Below, piece by piece: positions 26,518 to 34,613 of a DNA stretch of 64,000 nucleotides. The stretch spans positions 1 through 64,000 of the forward strand of contig VGRF01000014.1 in NCBI GenBank assembly GCA_016875395.1, written 5' to 3'. Position numbers and translations under genes: made by a program. This DNA comes from Deltaproteobacteria bacterium. GTDB taxonomy: Bacteria; Myxococcota_A; UBA9160; UBA6930. Position 1 is the stretch's first letter. Every line of letters begins with the position of its first letter. The notes beneath the pieces are model-generated. The model was given only the letters and a program-made list of their open reading frames with translations. It was not told the DNA's origin and ran no database searches.

Positions 26518-28049
26518 GGGATCACCCGCGCGAGCATCGTGCGCAGCAGCGGCGCGGAGTCTCGCTCGCCATCGAGGTGCAGCAGGAACAGCGAGGCGTG
26601 GCTCAGCAACGCCAGCTTCTCCTGCACCGCGTCAGGCGCGATGCGCTCGCCCTTGCGCAGCAGCAGCACGTGAAACACGCGGCTGTCGGGCACGCGCTGG
26701 AATGCATCGCTCGCGGCGCGCAGCTGCGCCTCCGACTCGGCGATGGGCGTGACGTGCAGGAGGATGAGGCCGAGCGCGCCGTGCGCGGCGGCGGGCCAGA
26801 GCGGCGCGTAGAGCGGGCGCGCCGGGAGGTGGATCAGCTCGATCGCGAGGCCGTCCGCGACGGATAGCCGTACGAGCGGCACGAGGTCGCGCGCCGTCAC
26901 GCCACCGGCGCCCGACGCGATGCGCTCGACGCCCGGCAGCTGCTCGAGGGCGCGCAAGAGGTCTGCCGTGGCGGCGGGGTCCGCGGACGCGAGCAGGAGC
27001 TTTGCGGGCGCGAGCGACGCGCTGCGCGGCCGCCCGCTCTCCAGCCAGTCGCGGAAGCGCTTCGCCAGCGGCGCGTCGAACAGCGCGAGCCCCTGGGCGC
27101 CGAAGCGGCGGTCGCACTCGCGGCGCAGCTTCACGATGCCGCGGTCGATCAGCGTCTGGAGCGTGCGCAGCACCTGATAATCGGAGTGCGTGCAGTGGTC
27201 GACGATCGTGCGCACGTCGTCGTATGCCTCGAGCAGCAGCAGCACCTCCTGCGCGACGGGGTGCACCACCTTCGGGATCTGCGCCGCCGGCATCGCGATC
27301 GCGACGCGCGCGCTGTCCGGCGGGAGGCCGCGCACGAGCTGATTCCACTCGTCGAGCTGGCGCATGCCTTCGAGCAGCAGCGCGCGCGTGGGCGTCTGGA
27401 TGCGCGCGGCGCGCATCTCGTCGCTCGGCGCGAAGGCGAAGCCGCCCTCACTCCAGCCGAGCATGCGATAGAGCGCCTTCTCGTCCTGCGCGCGCGGAGC
27501 CGCGTTCGCCTGCACGATGTTGCCGTCGCGCAGCCACACCTCGCCGCGATCGCGCGGCTGCACGCCAGCGCTGCGCGTGACCGAGAGCCGCCCGGTGCGG
27601 CGGTTCTGGTGGAGCAGCTGCAGCACGTCGGCGAGGGCGACCTGCGCGAGATCGCCCTCCACCGTCACCTCGCTCGCGCTGGCGCGCTCGACGGCGCCGA
27701 GCCTCTCGCGCTTGCCGAACAGCGCTTCCACGCGCTCGGCGATCTGCGCTTCGTCCGTGAGCGCTTCGTCGAAGCGGCTGCGCTCCTGCGCGGCGTCGGC
27801 GCCGACGTAGACGAGCCGCACGGCGCGCGTGCGCGGGTTCGCGCGCAGAATCTCCGCGAGGCGAGGCGCAGCGATCAGCGGCAAGTCCTGCGTCGCCACG
27901 AGCACGTCGGGCACGTCGGCGATGGCGGCCTCGAGCGCAGCGGCGCCGGTCTCCGCGAACGCCGCGCCGAAGCCGCGCTCCGCCAGCTCTCGCGCGAGGC
28001 GGCTCGCGCGGGCGCGATCGGCGTCTGCAATCAGAATCGTGTCATCCAC
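26514..28049 (-). CDS. Response regulator with DUF4388 (PATAN) domain
   Basis: 511 residues. An N-terminal receiver-like domain (TILIADADRARASRLARELAERGF, PDVLVATQDLPLI) lacks the classic phosphorylatable Asp context, so it may be degenerate. Residues ~130-210 are a DUF4388/PATAN domain (GDLAQVALADVLQLLHQNRRTGRLSV ... GEVWLRDGNIVQA ... EKALYRMLGWSEGGFAF). A winged-helix-like middle (VRTIVDHCTHSDYQVLRTLQTLIDRGIVKL) and a C-terminal GTPase-like or alpha/beta domain follow. PATAN proteins in deltaproteobacteria work with Ras-like GTPases of the MglA type; mglA is 8 kb away. Overlaps the upstream gene by 8 bp and the downstream cNMP gene by 4 bp. Confidence 0.8.
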   Translation of the reverse strand: MDDTILIADADRARASRLARELAERGFGAAFAETGAAALEAAIADVPDVLVATQDLPLIAAPRLAEILRANPRTRAVRLVYVGADAAQERSRFDEALTDEAQIAERVEALFGKRERLGAVERASASEVTVEGDLAQVALADVLQLLHQNRRTGRLSVTRSAGVQPRDRGEVWLRDGNIVQANAAPRAQDEKALYRMLGWSEGGFAFAPSDEMRAARIQTPTRALLLEGMRQLDEWNQLVRGLPPDSARVAIAMPAAQIPKVVHPVAQEVLLLLEAYDDVRTIVDHCTHSDYQVLRTLQTLIDRGIVKLRRECDRRFGAQGLALFDAPLAKRFRDWLESGRPRSASLAPAKLLLASADPAATADLLRALEQLPGVERIASGAGGVTARDLVPLVRLSVADGLAIELIHLPARPLYAPLWPAAAHGALGLILLHVTPIAESEAQLRAASDAFQRVPDSRVFHVLLLRKGERIAPDAVQEKLALLSHASLFLLHLDGERDSAPLLRTMLARVIP

Positions 28050-29877
28050 CGATGGGAATCCCGAGATCGCGGCCCAGCTGGAAGGTGAGGTGCTCGACGA
28101 GCACGCGGTCCGCGGTGTGATAGAGCGAAACGTCCGAGTCGTCGCGCCACGGCTCGCGCACGAGTGCGTACGCCGGGCGCTCGCCGAAGTAGACGACGAA
28201 CGGGGTGTCCGTGCCGGCCCGCAGCGGAGAGACCCACGTCACGGGCAGACCCGGCGGCTCATCGGCCGCGCGCTCGGCGACGAGCACGACGTCGGTCTTG
28301 TTCGCAAGCCCGCGCAGCTGCTCGAGCGCGCCGCGCACGGGCGCGCTGAGCGCGCCGCCGGCGCCCACGAACAACAGGCCGCGCTCGTGCGGACGCCGCG
28401 AGATCTCGTCGAGCTGGAAGATCGCGGCCTGCTCCGTGAGCGCCCCCGAGATCGTCGGCGCCTCGGCCAGCAGCGCGTCGGCGAGGCCGCGGAATGGCGC
28501 CTGCTCCGGCGCGCGCGCGCGCACGAAGCTGGCGCGATCGTCGACGATGCGCGCGTTGAGGCTGCTCCAGAGCGCATCGCCGCGCTCGCCGTCGCCTGGA
28601 AACGTGACGCACGCGGCGAGCACGGCTGGCGTCCCGGGCAGCCCACGCAGCGCCGGAGAGCGCTCGAGCGCGCCGCGCAGGCGCCGCTTGCTCACCGCAG
28701 CGCCGAGCGCGTCCGTCTCGGGAAGCAGCGCGTAGTAGAGGCCCTCGCCTTCGATCGCGAACAGGTCCGACGCACGCAGCGAGCGCGCGAGACTGGCAGC
28801 GACCTCGGCGAGCACGCTCTCCACCTGCCCGTGAGGCAGCCCGGCCGTCGCCGCGCCGAGCTGGTCGACTTCGAGCTTCAGCACGGAGAAGCAGCGATCG
28901 AAGCGCCGCGACTTTTGGATCTCGTGCTCGACCACGTCGTCGAGGTACGCCTTCGTGTAGGCCTGGCTGACCGGTTCGCGAAACGACCGCCCCTCGAGCG
29001 TGCGAAACGCGAAGGCGTTGGCGAGCGCCTGCGCCGCGAAGGCCCCGAGCCGCTCTGCGACCGCGAGGTCCGCCTCCTGAAAGTCGCCGCCGTCGAGCTT
29101 GTCCGTGAGGCGCACGATGCCGAGCAGCCGCCCGCCGCGGGCGAATGGCACGTACAGGCAGCGCCGCCCCGACCCAGGCGCCGCCTCGGCGCCCAGCGGG
29201 CGCGCGTTCGGCGCGTTCAGCCCTTCGAGCTCGGGGGGCAAGCGCTCCACGTGCAGCTCGCTGTGGTCACCTTCGACGCGCACGAGCCCGCTGACGCCCG
29301 AGATGCGGAGCCGCTCCGGCGCATCCACGCGCGCAATCCACGCGACGCCGCCGTGCGCGTTCGTTTCGAGGCAGAGCATTTCGACGATGCGGTCCGCGAG
29401 CGGCTCCACCGCCTGCGTTCCGAACAGGGCGAGAATGCGCTCGTACTGCGCGAGCGCGCCCAGGTGGTCGAGGCTCTCGGCGGTGAGGCGCCGGTTCTCT
29501 TCGCGCATGCGTCGGCGCTCGCCGATGACCGACAGGCTGCGCAGCAGCGCGGCGCGGTCGAGCGGCTTCAGCAAGTAGTCGCTGGCGCCGAGCTCCATCG
29601 CGTCGACGGCGGTCTTCACGTCGCCGACGCTCGTCACAACGACGATCTCTTCCTCCGGCCAACGCTCCTTCACGCGCTGCACGAGCTCGCTGCCGTCCAT
29701 CTGCGGCATCACGAGGTCGGTGATCACGACGTCGAAGGCGCCGGCTTCCAGCGCCGTGAGCGCGTCCGCGCCGCTCGGCTGGGTGACTACGTCGTAGCCC
29801 GCTTCGCGCAGCAGATCCTCGATGTACACGCGGAAGTACAGCTGATCGTCGACCGCGAGGATCTTGCCCTGGCTCAC
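28042..29877 (-). CDS. Receiver-GAF-degenerate GGDEF signalling protein
   Basis: 611 residues from a GTG preceded by GGGGGGA. Receiver domain, residues ~1-120, is complete: KILAVDDQLYFRVYI, phospho-acceptor Asp in VITDLVMPQMDG, VVVTSV and the Lys of DYLLKPLD. A GAF-like region (~150-300; RRCLYVPFARGGRLLGIVRLTD) is followed by a diguanylate-cyclase-like domain (~310-440) in which the signature is EGEGLYY instead of GGDEF, so no c-di-GMP synthesis is expected. The last 150 residues (PPGLPVTWVSPLRAG ... REPWRDDSDVSLYHTADRVLVEHL) are an unrecognised output domain. First gene of a three-gene signalling operon. Confidence 0.82.
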   Translation of the reverse strand: MSQGKILAVDDQLYFRVYIEDLLREAGYDVVTQPSGADALTALEAGAFDVVITDLVMPQMDGSELVQRVKERWPEEEIVVVTSVGDVKTAVDAMELGASDYLLKPLDRAALLRSLSVIGERRRMREENRRLTAESLDHLGALAQYERILALFGTQAVEPLADRIVEMLCLETNAHGGVAWIARVDAPERLRISGVSGLVRVEGDHSELHVERLPPELEGLNAPNARPLGAEAAPGSGRRCLYVPFARGGRLLGIVRLTDKLDGGDFQEADLAVAERLGAFAAQALANAFAFRTLEGRSFREPVSQAYTKAYLDDVVEHEIQKSRRFDRCFSVLKLEVDQLGAATAGLPHGQVESVLAEVAASLARSLRASDLFAIEGEGLYYALLPETDALGAAVSKRRLRGALERSPALRGLPGTPAVLAACVTFPGDGERGDALWSSLNARIVDDRASFVRARAPEQAPFRGLADALLAEAPTISGALTEQAAIFQLDEISRRPHERGLLFVGAGGALSAPVRGALEQLRGLANKTDVVLVAERAADEPPGLPVTWVSPLRAGTDTPFVVYFGERPAYALVREPWRDDSDVSLYHTADRVLVEHLTFQLGRDLGIPIGG

Positions 29878-29899
29878 GCGTTCCCCCCGATTCGCCCGC

Positions 29900-31339
29900 T
29901 CAGACCGCCGCCCGCGGCCCCTCTTCATCGGCCGCGCGCCGCACGCGATGTGCACCCGTGTGCAGCTCGTCGATCGAGCCGATGAGCGAGTGGGGAGTCG
30001 CCTCGACGATCGACAGCTCGGTGAACGTTCCCGGCGCGGGCGCCGCCGCCAGCGGAGCGCGGAAGTTGACGACGCGGTGATGGGGGTCGCGCCCCTGCAG
30101 CGCCGCCGTTCCGGCATCCGCTCCAGCGCGGCGACTCGCGCCTTCGACCAGCACGCGCGTGCGCGTGCCGACGCGGGCGCGATGCGCGGCGAAGGTGAGC
30201 TCGCGCTGCAGCGCCTGCAGCTCCTCGAGGCGCGCCTGCGACTCCTCGGGCGAGACGGTCTCCGCGAGGCTCGCGGACGCGGTGCCGGGGCGCGGCGAGT
30301 ACTTGAACGAGAAGCCGTCGACGAAGCCGACCTCGCGCACCAGGGCGAGGGTGGCCTCGAAGTCGGCGCGCGTCTCGCCGGGATGACCCACGATCACGTC
30401 CGTGGTGATCGCGACGTCGGCGCGCGCGCGCCGCAGGGCGGTCACGATGCGGAGGTACTCGCGCACGCTGTACCGGCGGCGCATCGCATCGAGCATGCGG
30501 TCCGACCCGCTCTGCACCGGGAGATGCACGTGCGGGCACAGCTGCGGCAGCTCCGCGTGCGCGCGAATCAGCGCGTCGTCGAAGAACATCGGGTGCGGGC
30601 TCGTGTAACGCAGCCGCTCGATGCCGGGGATCGCCGCGAGCGCGGCCAGCAGGTCGGCGAAAGCGAGCGTGCCCGAGGCGGCGGTGCGGCCGCGCCGCAC
30701 GTCGTGTCGGCCGTAGGCGTTCACGGTTTGCCCGAGCAGCGTGAGCTCCGGGACTCCGCGCTCCGCGAGCGCGCGCGCCTCCGCGAGGATCGACTCCGCG
30801 GGGCGCGAGATCTCCCGCCCGCGCGTGAGCGGCACCACGCAGTACGAGCAGAAGAGATCGCAGCCCTCCATCACCGTGAGCCAGGCGCGACCCGGCGACT
30901 CCGTGGCGAACTCGGCGTGGCGTTCGGGCAGGTCGAAGCGCGCGAGCGACAGGTCGTCCGCGAAGCGCGCCTCGCGCCGCCCGGCGTACGCGGCGGCCAC
31001 CATCTCCGGGACCCAGCGCAGGTTGTGGGTGCCGAACGCGAAATCGATCTGCGGGTAGCGGCGCAACAGCGAGTCGCCCTCTTGCTGGGCGACGCAGCCC
31101 CCCACCCCGATCAGGCGCCCCGCTCGCTCCTGCTTCCAAAGCCGCAGGATGCCGAGGTCGGTGTAGAGCCGGTGCTCCGCCTTCTCGCGGATCGAGCACG
31201 TGTTCACGACCACGAGATCCGCCTCGTTTTCGGCCGCGGCGCGCTCGAAACCGGCGTGGTGAAGCAGGTTCGCGACCTTCTCCGAGTCGTGGGCGTTCAT
31301 CTGGCAGCCGTAGCTGCGGATGTGGAAGCTGCGCACCAT
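29900..31339 (-). CDS. miaB: tRNA-2-methylthio-N6-dimethylallyladenosine synthase
   Basis: 479 residues. UPF0004 domain with the auxiliary cluster cysteines (SYGCQMNAHDSEK, VVVNTCSIREKAE, GVGGCVAQQEG), then radical-SAM motif MEGCDLFCSYCVVPLTRGRE (CxxxCxxC) and a C-terminal TRAM domain (RTRVLVEGAS ... PAPGTFTELSIVEATPHSLIG). Adds the methylthio group at A37 of tRNAs reading UNN codons. ATG at 31339 chosen because family homology begins there. It is followed after 22 bp by the signalling operon on the same strand. Confidence 0.96.
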   Translation of the reverse strand: MVRSFHIRSYGCQMNAHDSEKVANLLHHAGFERAAAENEADLVVVNTCSIREKAEHRLYTDLGILRLWKQERAGRLIGVGGCVAQQEGDSLLRRYPQIDFAFGTHNLRWVPEMVAAAYAGRREARFADDLSLARFDLPERHAEFATESPGRAWLTVMEGCDLFCSYCVVPLTRGREISRPAESILAEARALAERGVPELTLLGQTVNAYGRHDVRRGRTAASGTLAFADLLAALAAIPGIERLRYTSPHPMFFDDALIRAHAELPQLCPHVHLPVQSGSDRMLDAMRRRYSVREYLRIVTALRRARADVAITTDVIVGHPGETRADFEATLALVREVGFVDGFSFKYSPRPGTASASLAETVSPEESQARLEELQALQRELTFAAHRARVGTRTRVLVEGASRRAGADAGTAALQGRDPHHRVVNFRAPLAAAPAPGTFTELSIVEATPHSLIGSIDELHTGAHRVRRAADEEGPRAAV

Positions 31340-31506
31340 CGCGCGCGAACTTACCGGCGCGTTTCCGCCGAAACCAGCGGAGTTACGGGGTTTTTTCCGC
31401 GTCGCGGGACGGGCGAGGACTCGCCCGCGAGCTCCCTGGAAGCGCTCGGCGCGGCGCCTTCCGACACGAAATGGTGTCGCAGACGAAGAGAATTCCGAAA
31501 AGACGT

Positions 31507-31536
31507 TTGACAATCGCGAACGCGGCGGACCATAAT
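31507..31536 (+). promoter_or_regulatory. Strong sigma-70-like promoter, plus strand
   Basis: TTGACA (31507-31512), an 18-bp spacer and CATAAT (31531-31536): five of six at -10 and six of six at -35. It points away from miaB into a region with no gene on the plus strand. Confidence 0.6.
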
Positions 31537-31544
31537 CATTCTCA
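31530..31544. promoter_or_regulatory. Fur-like box overlapping the -10 element
   Basis: CCATAATCATTCTCA matches the 7-1-7 Fur consensus TGATAATnATTATCA at 11 of 14 specified positions. Its AT-richness stands out sharply in this genome. Overlap with the -10 would allow repression by bound Fur. Confidence 0.35.
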
Positions 31545-31687
31545 CCTCGAAACGATTTCTGGAGCGGCGGCGGATAAGACATTTCTCCGACGAAATGTCC
31601 AACCTCTCACCCCCCCATCATCTATCCGCCGCCCTCCGCCCTTCCCGAAGCCCCGCCCGACGCAAGTCCGGCGGGGCTTCAGTTTGT
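31543..31687 (+). ncRNA. Candidate small RNA
   Basis: A transcript of about 145 nt would run from the promoter at 31507-31536 to the terminator-like hairpin at 31647-31680. Inside are a perfect 8-bp hairpin (GACATTTC 31578-31585 / GAAATGTC 31592-31599, 6-nt loop) and then an unpaired C-rich segment around 31603-31620 (CCTCTCACCCCCCC), complementary in character to Shine-Dalgarno sequences, as in many trans-acting bacterial sRNAs. The only plus-strand frame here (ATG 31595) has no ribosome site and implausible composition. With the Fur-like box, an iron-responsive sRNA is a testable hypothesis. Confidence 0.45.
31647..31686 (+). terminator. Rho-independent-like terminator
   Basis: An 11-bp perfect stem, GAAGCCCCGCC (31647-31657) with GGCGGGGCTTC (31670-31680), a 12-nt loop, followed by AGTTTG. 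The U-tract is short. It might also stop leftward transcription coming from the MoxR-VWA operon. Confidence 0.55.
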
Positions 31688-31689
31688 AG

Positions 31690-32120
31690 GCCGACTTGTC
31701 CGCGCCGATCGCCACCGAGGCTTGCCGGCGCAAAGCAGAAGCGCGGAGGAAGCGCGCCCAGGATGCGTGCGCGACATCGCGTCTCCCTCGGTCGAGCGCG
31801 GCGACTCGGCCCTAGCGCAAGCGCGCAGCGTTGCGGTGACGGCCGCTCGATGCGGCCGTCGCCGCACTCTCCTCCATCCACCAACCCCAGAGAGACCGCG
31901 GCAAGGCAAGGCGCGGCGGCGGACGCCGGCGCAGCGGGTGTCGCAGAGCGAGTGCCCGGGCGTGGTCGCGCGCACGCTCGGGTGCGCGCGCCAGAAAGCA
32001 CGATCCCTGCACGCCAACACCAGACGCGACCACGCGGCCGAGCGACGCGAGCCCCCGCGGAGCCGGCGCCCGCCGTCGCGCCGCTGCCCCGAACGAGCGC
32101 CCCGCCCAACAACTCCCGCG
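31690..32120. other. Intergenic stretch with one long hairpin
   Basis: No gene is supported. A 12-bp stem with one G-T pair (31835-31846 with 31852-31863, loop TCGAT) lies about 260 bp downstream of the VWA gene's stop and might be a terminator or processing signal; no T-run follows on either side. Confidence 0.35.
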
Positions 32121-33545
32121 CTAGAGGACCAGCCGGTCCACCACCTTCGAGAGCTGCTTCAGGTTCCGACACTCCTCCGCGACGTCCACGTACGGCATGT
32201 ACTTGTCCATCACCGAGTCGCCGAAGCCCCACGCGCTCGGGCTCTCCGGGTTGAGCCACACCACGTCTTTGGCCTTGTTGTACATGTCGCGCAGGCACCA
32301 CGCGCGCGGGTCGTTGTAGTTGTTACGGGCGTCGCCGAGGATCAGCACCGTCGTCTTCTGGTCGATCGCCGAGAGGTAGTTCTGCCAGAAGTAGTGGAAC
32401 GCCGCGCCGAAGTTCGAGCGCGTGTAGACGTTGATCACGTCGCCGCCGTCGAGCGCCTTCTCGATCGCGCCGTTGATGTCCTTCTCCTTGAACACGGGCG
32501 TCACTTCGCCGAGCTCGGAGACGAACACGAAGCTGCGGATTTTGGTGAAGCACTCCTGCAGCGAGTACATGAACTGCAGCATGAAGCGCGACACGTTCGC
32601 GACCGACGACGACACGTCGCACAGGATCACGAGCTTCGGTCGGTCCTTCTTGCGCTGCTTGAAGATCAGCTCGAACGGCACGCCGCCGTGGCCGGCGTTG
32701 CGGCGCAGCATCGTGTGCAGATCGAGCTTGCCGCGCTTGAGGCGCCGCTTGCGGATGGTGAGCACGTTCTTGATGCGCTGCGCGAGCCGCGCGACCACCT
32801 CGCGCATGCGCTTGATCTCGTCTTCCGTGAGGTTGTAGAAGCTCTTCTCGAGCAGGCTCTCGCGCCGGAACTTCTCCATGTAGTCGTAGTTGCGCTGTTG
32901 CAGCTCGCGCTCGGTGAAGTTGCGCACCGACTGGCGCAGCGCTTCCAGGAACTTCTCGATCAGGTCGAGCAGCGCATCGACTTGCGCGTCGGGCATGCCT
33001 CCTTCGCGCAGCTGCTGCGCGAGATCGCGCAGCTGCCTGCCAGCGCCCTCCGCGTCGAGCTGCTCCATCGTTCGGCGCGTGAAGAAGCCGATCTGCAGCA
33101 TGTTCTCGATGCGTTCCGTGCCGGCGCTCTGCGCCGCCTCGCGAATCAGCTGCTCGAGCTGCGAGAGATCCTGGGTAAGGAGCGCCTTCGCGAGCTCGCT
33201 GAGGTCCAGCTTGTCCATCTGGCCCTGCATGTTCTGCATGCCCTGCTTGATGGCTTCCATCAGCTTCTCGAGATCGAAGTCGCCCCCCATCTGCCCTTGC
33301 GCTTGATCGAAGGCGTTGCGCAGGCCGTCGTAGAACGAGGACCAATACAGGTCGAACAGCTGGTCGAAGCCCGCGATGTCTTCGGAGCGCTTCACCATCG
33401 TGGTGCGCAGCGCGTCGCGGAAGATCTCGCGGTCGTCGAACGAGAGCTCGTCGATCGCGGAGAACGAGTCGATCGTCTCGGCGACCGAGACGCGAATCCC
33501 ACTCTTTCGAAGGAGATTCGCGAACTCGATGATTTTCTTCTCCAC
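32121..33545 (-). CDS. VWA-domain protein, CoxE-like
   Basis: 474 residues from a GTG with AGGAG six bases upstream. The N-terminal half is helical (SFSAIDELSFDDREIFRDAL; GQMDKLDLSELAKALLT) and the C-terminal part is a von Willebrand A domain with the metal-site DVSSSVANVS (MIDAS DxSxS) and later VLILGDARNNY. The family (CoxE-like) works with MoxR AAA+ ATPases as a metal-insertion or protein-remodelling chaperone pair. The MoxR gene is directly upstream with an 8-bp gap. The client is unknown: no CO dehydrogenase or dehydrogenase genes are nearby. Confidence 0.88.
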   Translation of the reverse strand: MEKKIIEFANLLRKSGIRVSVAETIDSFSAIDELSFDDREIFRDALRTTMVKRSEDIAGFDQLFDLYWSSFYDGLRNAFDQAQGQMGGDFDLEKLMEAIKQGMQNMQGQMDKLDLSELAKALLTQDLSQLEQLIREAAQSAGTERIENMLQIGFFTRRTMEQLDAEGAGRQLRDLAQQLREGGMPDAQVDALLDLIEKFLEALRQSVRNFTERELQQRNYDYMEKFRRESLLEKSFYNLTEDEIKRMREVVARLAQRIKNVLTIRKRRLKRGKLDLHTMLRRNAGHGGVPFELIFKQRKKDRPKLVILCDVSSSVANVSRFMLQFMYSLQECFTKIRSFVFVSELGEVTPVFKEKDINGAIEKALDGGDVINVYTRSNFGAAFHYFWQNYLSAIDQKTTVLILGDARNNYNDPRAWCLRDMYNKAKDVVWLNPESPSAWGFGDSVMDKYMPYVDVAEECRNLKQLSKVVDRLVL

Positions 33546-33553
33546 GGCTGCTC

Positions 33554-34561
33554 CTAGTGGAGGACACCCTTCTTCGCGGTCGCGGCCTGCGGTTGCGCAG
33601 GAGCCGCCGCGGGCGCTGCGCCGGCCGCCGGCGCCGCCGCGGGCGCCGGCTCCTTGCGCGTGATCAGGCGGCCGAGCTCGCTCTGCGCCTTCTTGATGTC
33701 GGCCTCGTACTTGAGGATCACGTTGAGCGTGTCGCGCACGAGTCCCTCGTCGAGCTGCCCGGCGTTCAGCGCGAGCAGCGCGCGCGCCCAGTCGAGCGTC
33801 TCGGAGATCGACGGCAGCTTCTTCATGTCGAGCTTGCGCAGGCGCTGCATCACGCCCACGAGCTCCTCGGCGAGCCGCACGTCGATGCCCGGCACCTTCG
33901 CCTCGAGGATCTTCGTTTCGAGCGCTTCGTCGGGGAAGTCGATGTAGAGGTGCAGGCAGCGGCGCTTCAACGCATCGCTCATCTCGCGCGCGTCGTTCGA
34001 GGTGAGGAACACGATCGGGATGTGCTTCGAGGCGAGCGTCCCGATCTCGGGCACGGTCACCTGGAAATCCGACAGCACCTCGAGCAGGAACGCTTCGAAC
34101 TCGGGGTCGGACTTGTCGACCTCGTCGATCAGCAGCAGCGAGGGCTCGCTCGCCTGGATCGCGCGCAGCAGCGGGCGCTGCACGATGAAGCGTTCGGAGA
34201 AGAACACGTTGTCCTGCGCGCCCACGCGCTCCGCGGCGTCGCGCAGCGTGGTCGCGCCGCTCATCGCCTCCGCGAACTTCTCCTTGAGAATCTGCGTGTA
34301 GAGCAGCTGCTTCGAGTACTCCCACTCGTACAGCGCCTTCGCCTCGTCGAGGCCTTCATAACACTGGAGGCGAATCATCGGCCGGCCCGTCGCCTTCGCG
34401 ACGACCTTGGCGAGCTCAGTCTTGCCCACGCCCGCCGGGCCTTCAACGAGCACGGGCTTGCCGAGCTTCGTCGCGAGGTAGACCACCGTCGCGATGTTCT
34501 TGCCGCAGACGTAGCCCTGAGCGTTCAACTGAGAGATGACGTCGTCGACCGACGCGAACAT
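33554..34561 (-). CDS. MoxR-family AAA+ ATPase
   Basis: 335 residues. Walker A is EGPAGVGKTELAKV, Walker B SLLLIDEVDKSD, sensor 1 VFLTSNDAREMSDALKRRC (arginine finger included). It contains the MoxR-specific GLDEAKALYEWEYSKQLLY insert. The last ~35 residues are an Ala/Pro-rich disordered tail (EPAPAAAPAAGAAPAAAPA) before KKGVLH. MoxR ATPases remodel or activate partner proteins with the VWA protein encoded immediately downstream. It follows ribBA by 52 bp. Confidence 0.93.
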   Translation of the reverse strand: MFASVDDVISQLNAQGYVCGKNIATVVYLATKLGKPVLVEGPAGVGKTELAKVVAKATGRPMIRLQCYEGLDEAKALYEWEYSKQLLYTQILKEKFAEAMSGATTLRDAAERVGAQDNVFFSERFIVQRPLLRAIQASEPSLLLIDEVDKSDPEFEAFLLEVLSDFQVTVPEIGTLASKHIPIVFLTSNDAREMSDALKRRCLHLYIDFPDEALETKILEAKVPGIDVRLAEELVGVMQRLRKLDMKKLPSISETLDWARALLALNAGQLDEGLVRDTLNVILKYEADIKKAQSELGRLITRKEPAPAAAPAAGAAPAAAPAQPQAATAKKGVLH

Positions 34562-34613
34562 GGCGACTCCTCGTGTACTGCTGGAGCGCCAGTCGCGCTC
34601 GAATTGTTGGCGA

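Noticed and set aside
31595-32254. 219-codon plus-strand frame after miaB
   Set aside because: Arg/Pro/Ser-rich composition, no ribosome site, and it runs through the terminator-like hairpin; better explained as non-coding.
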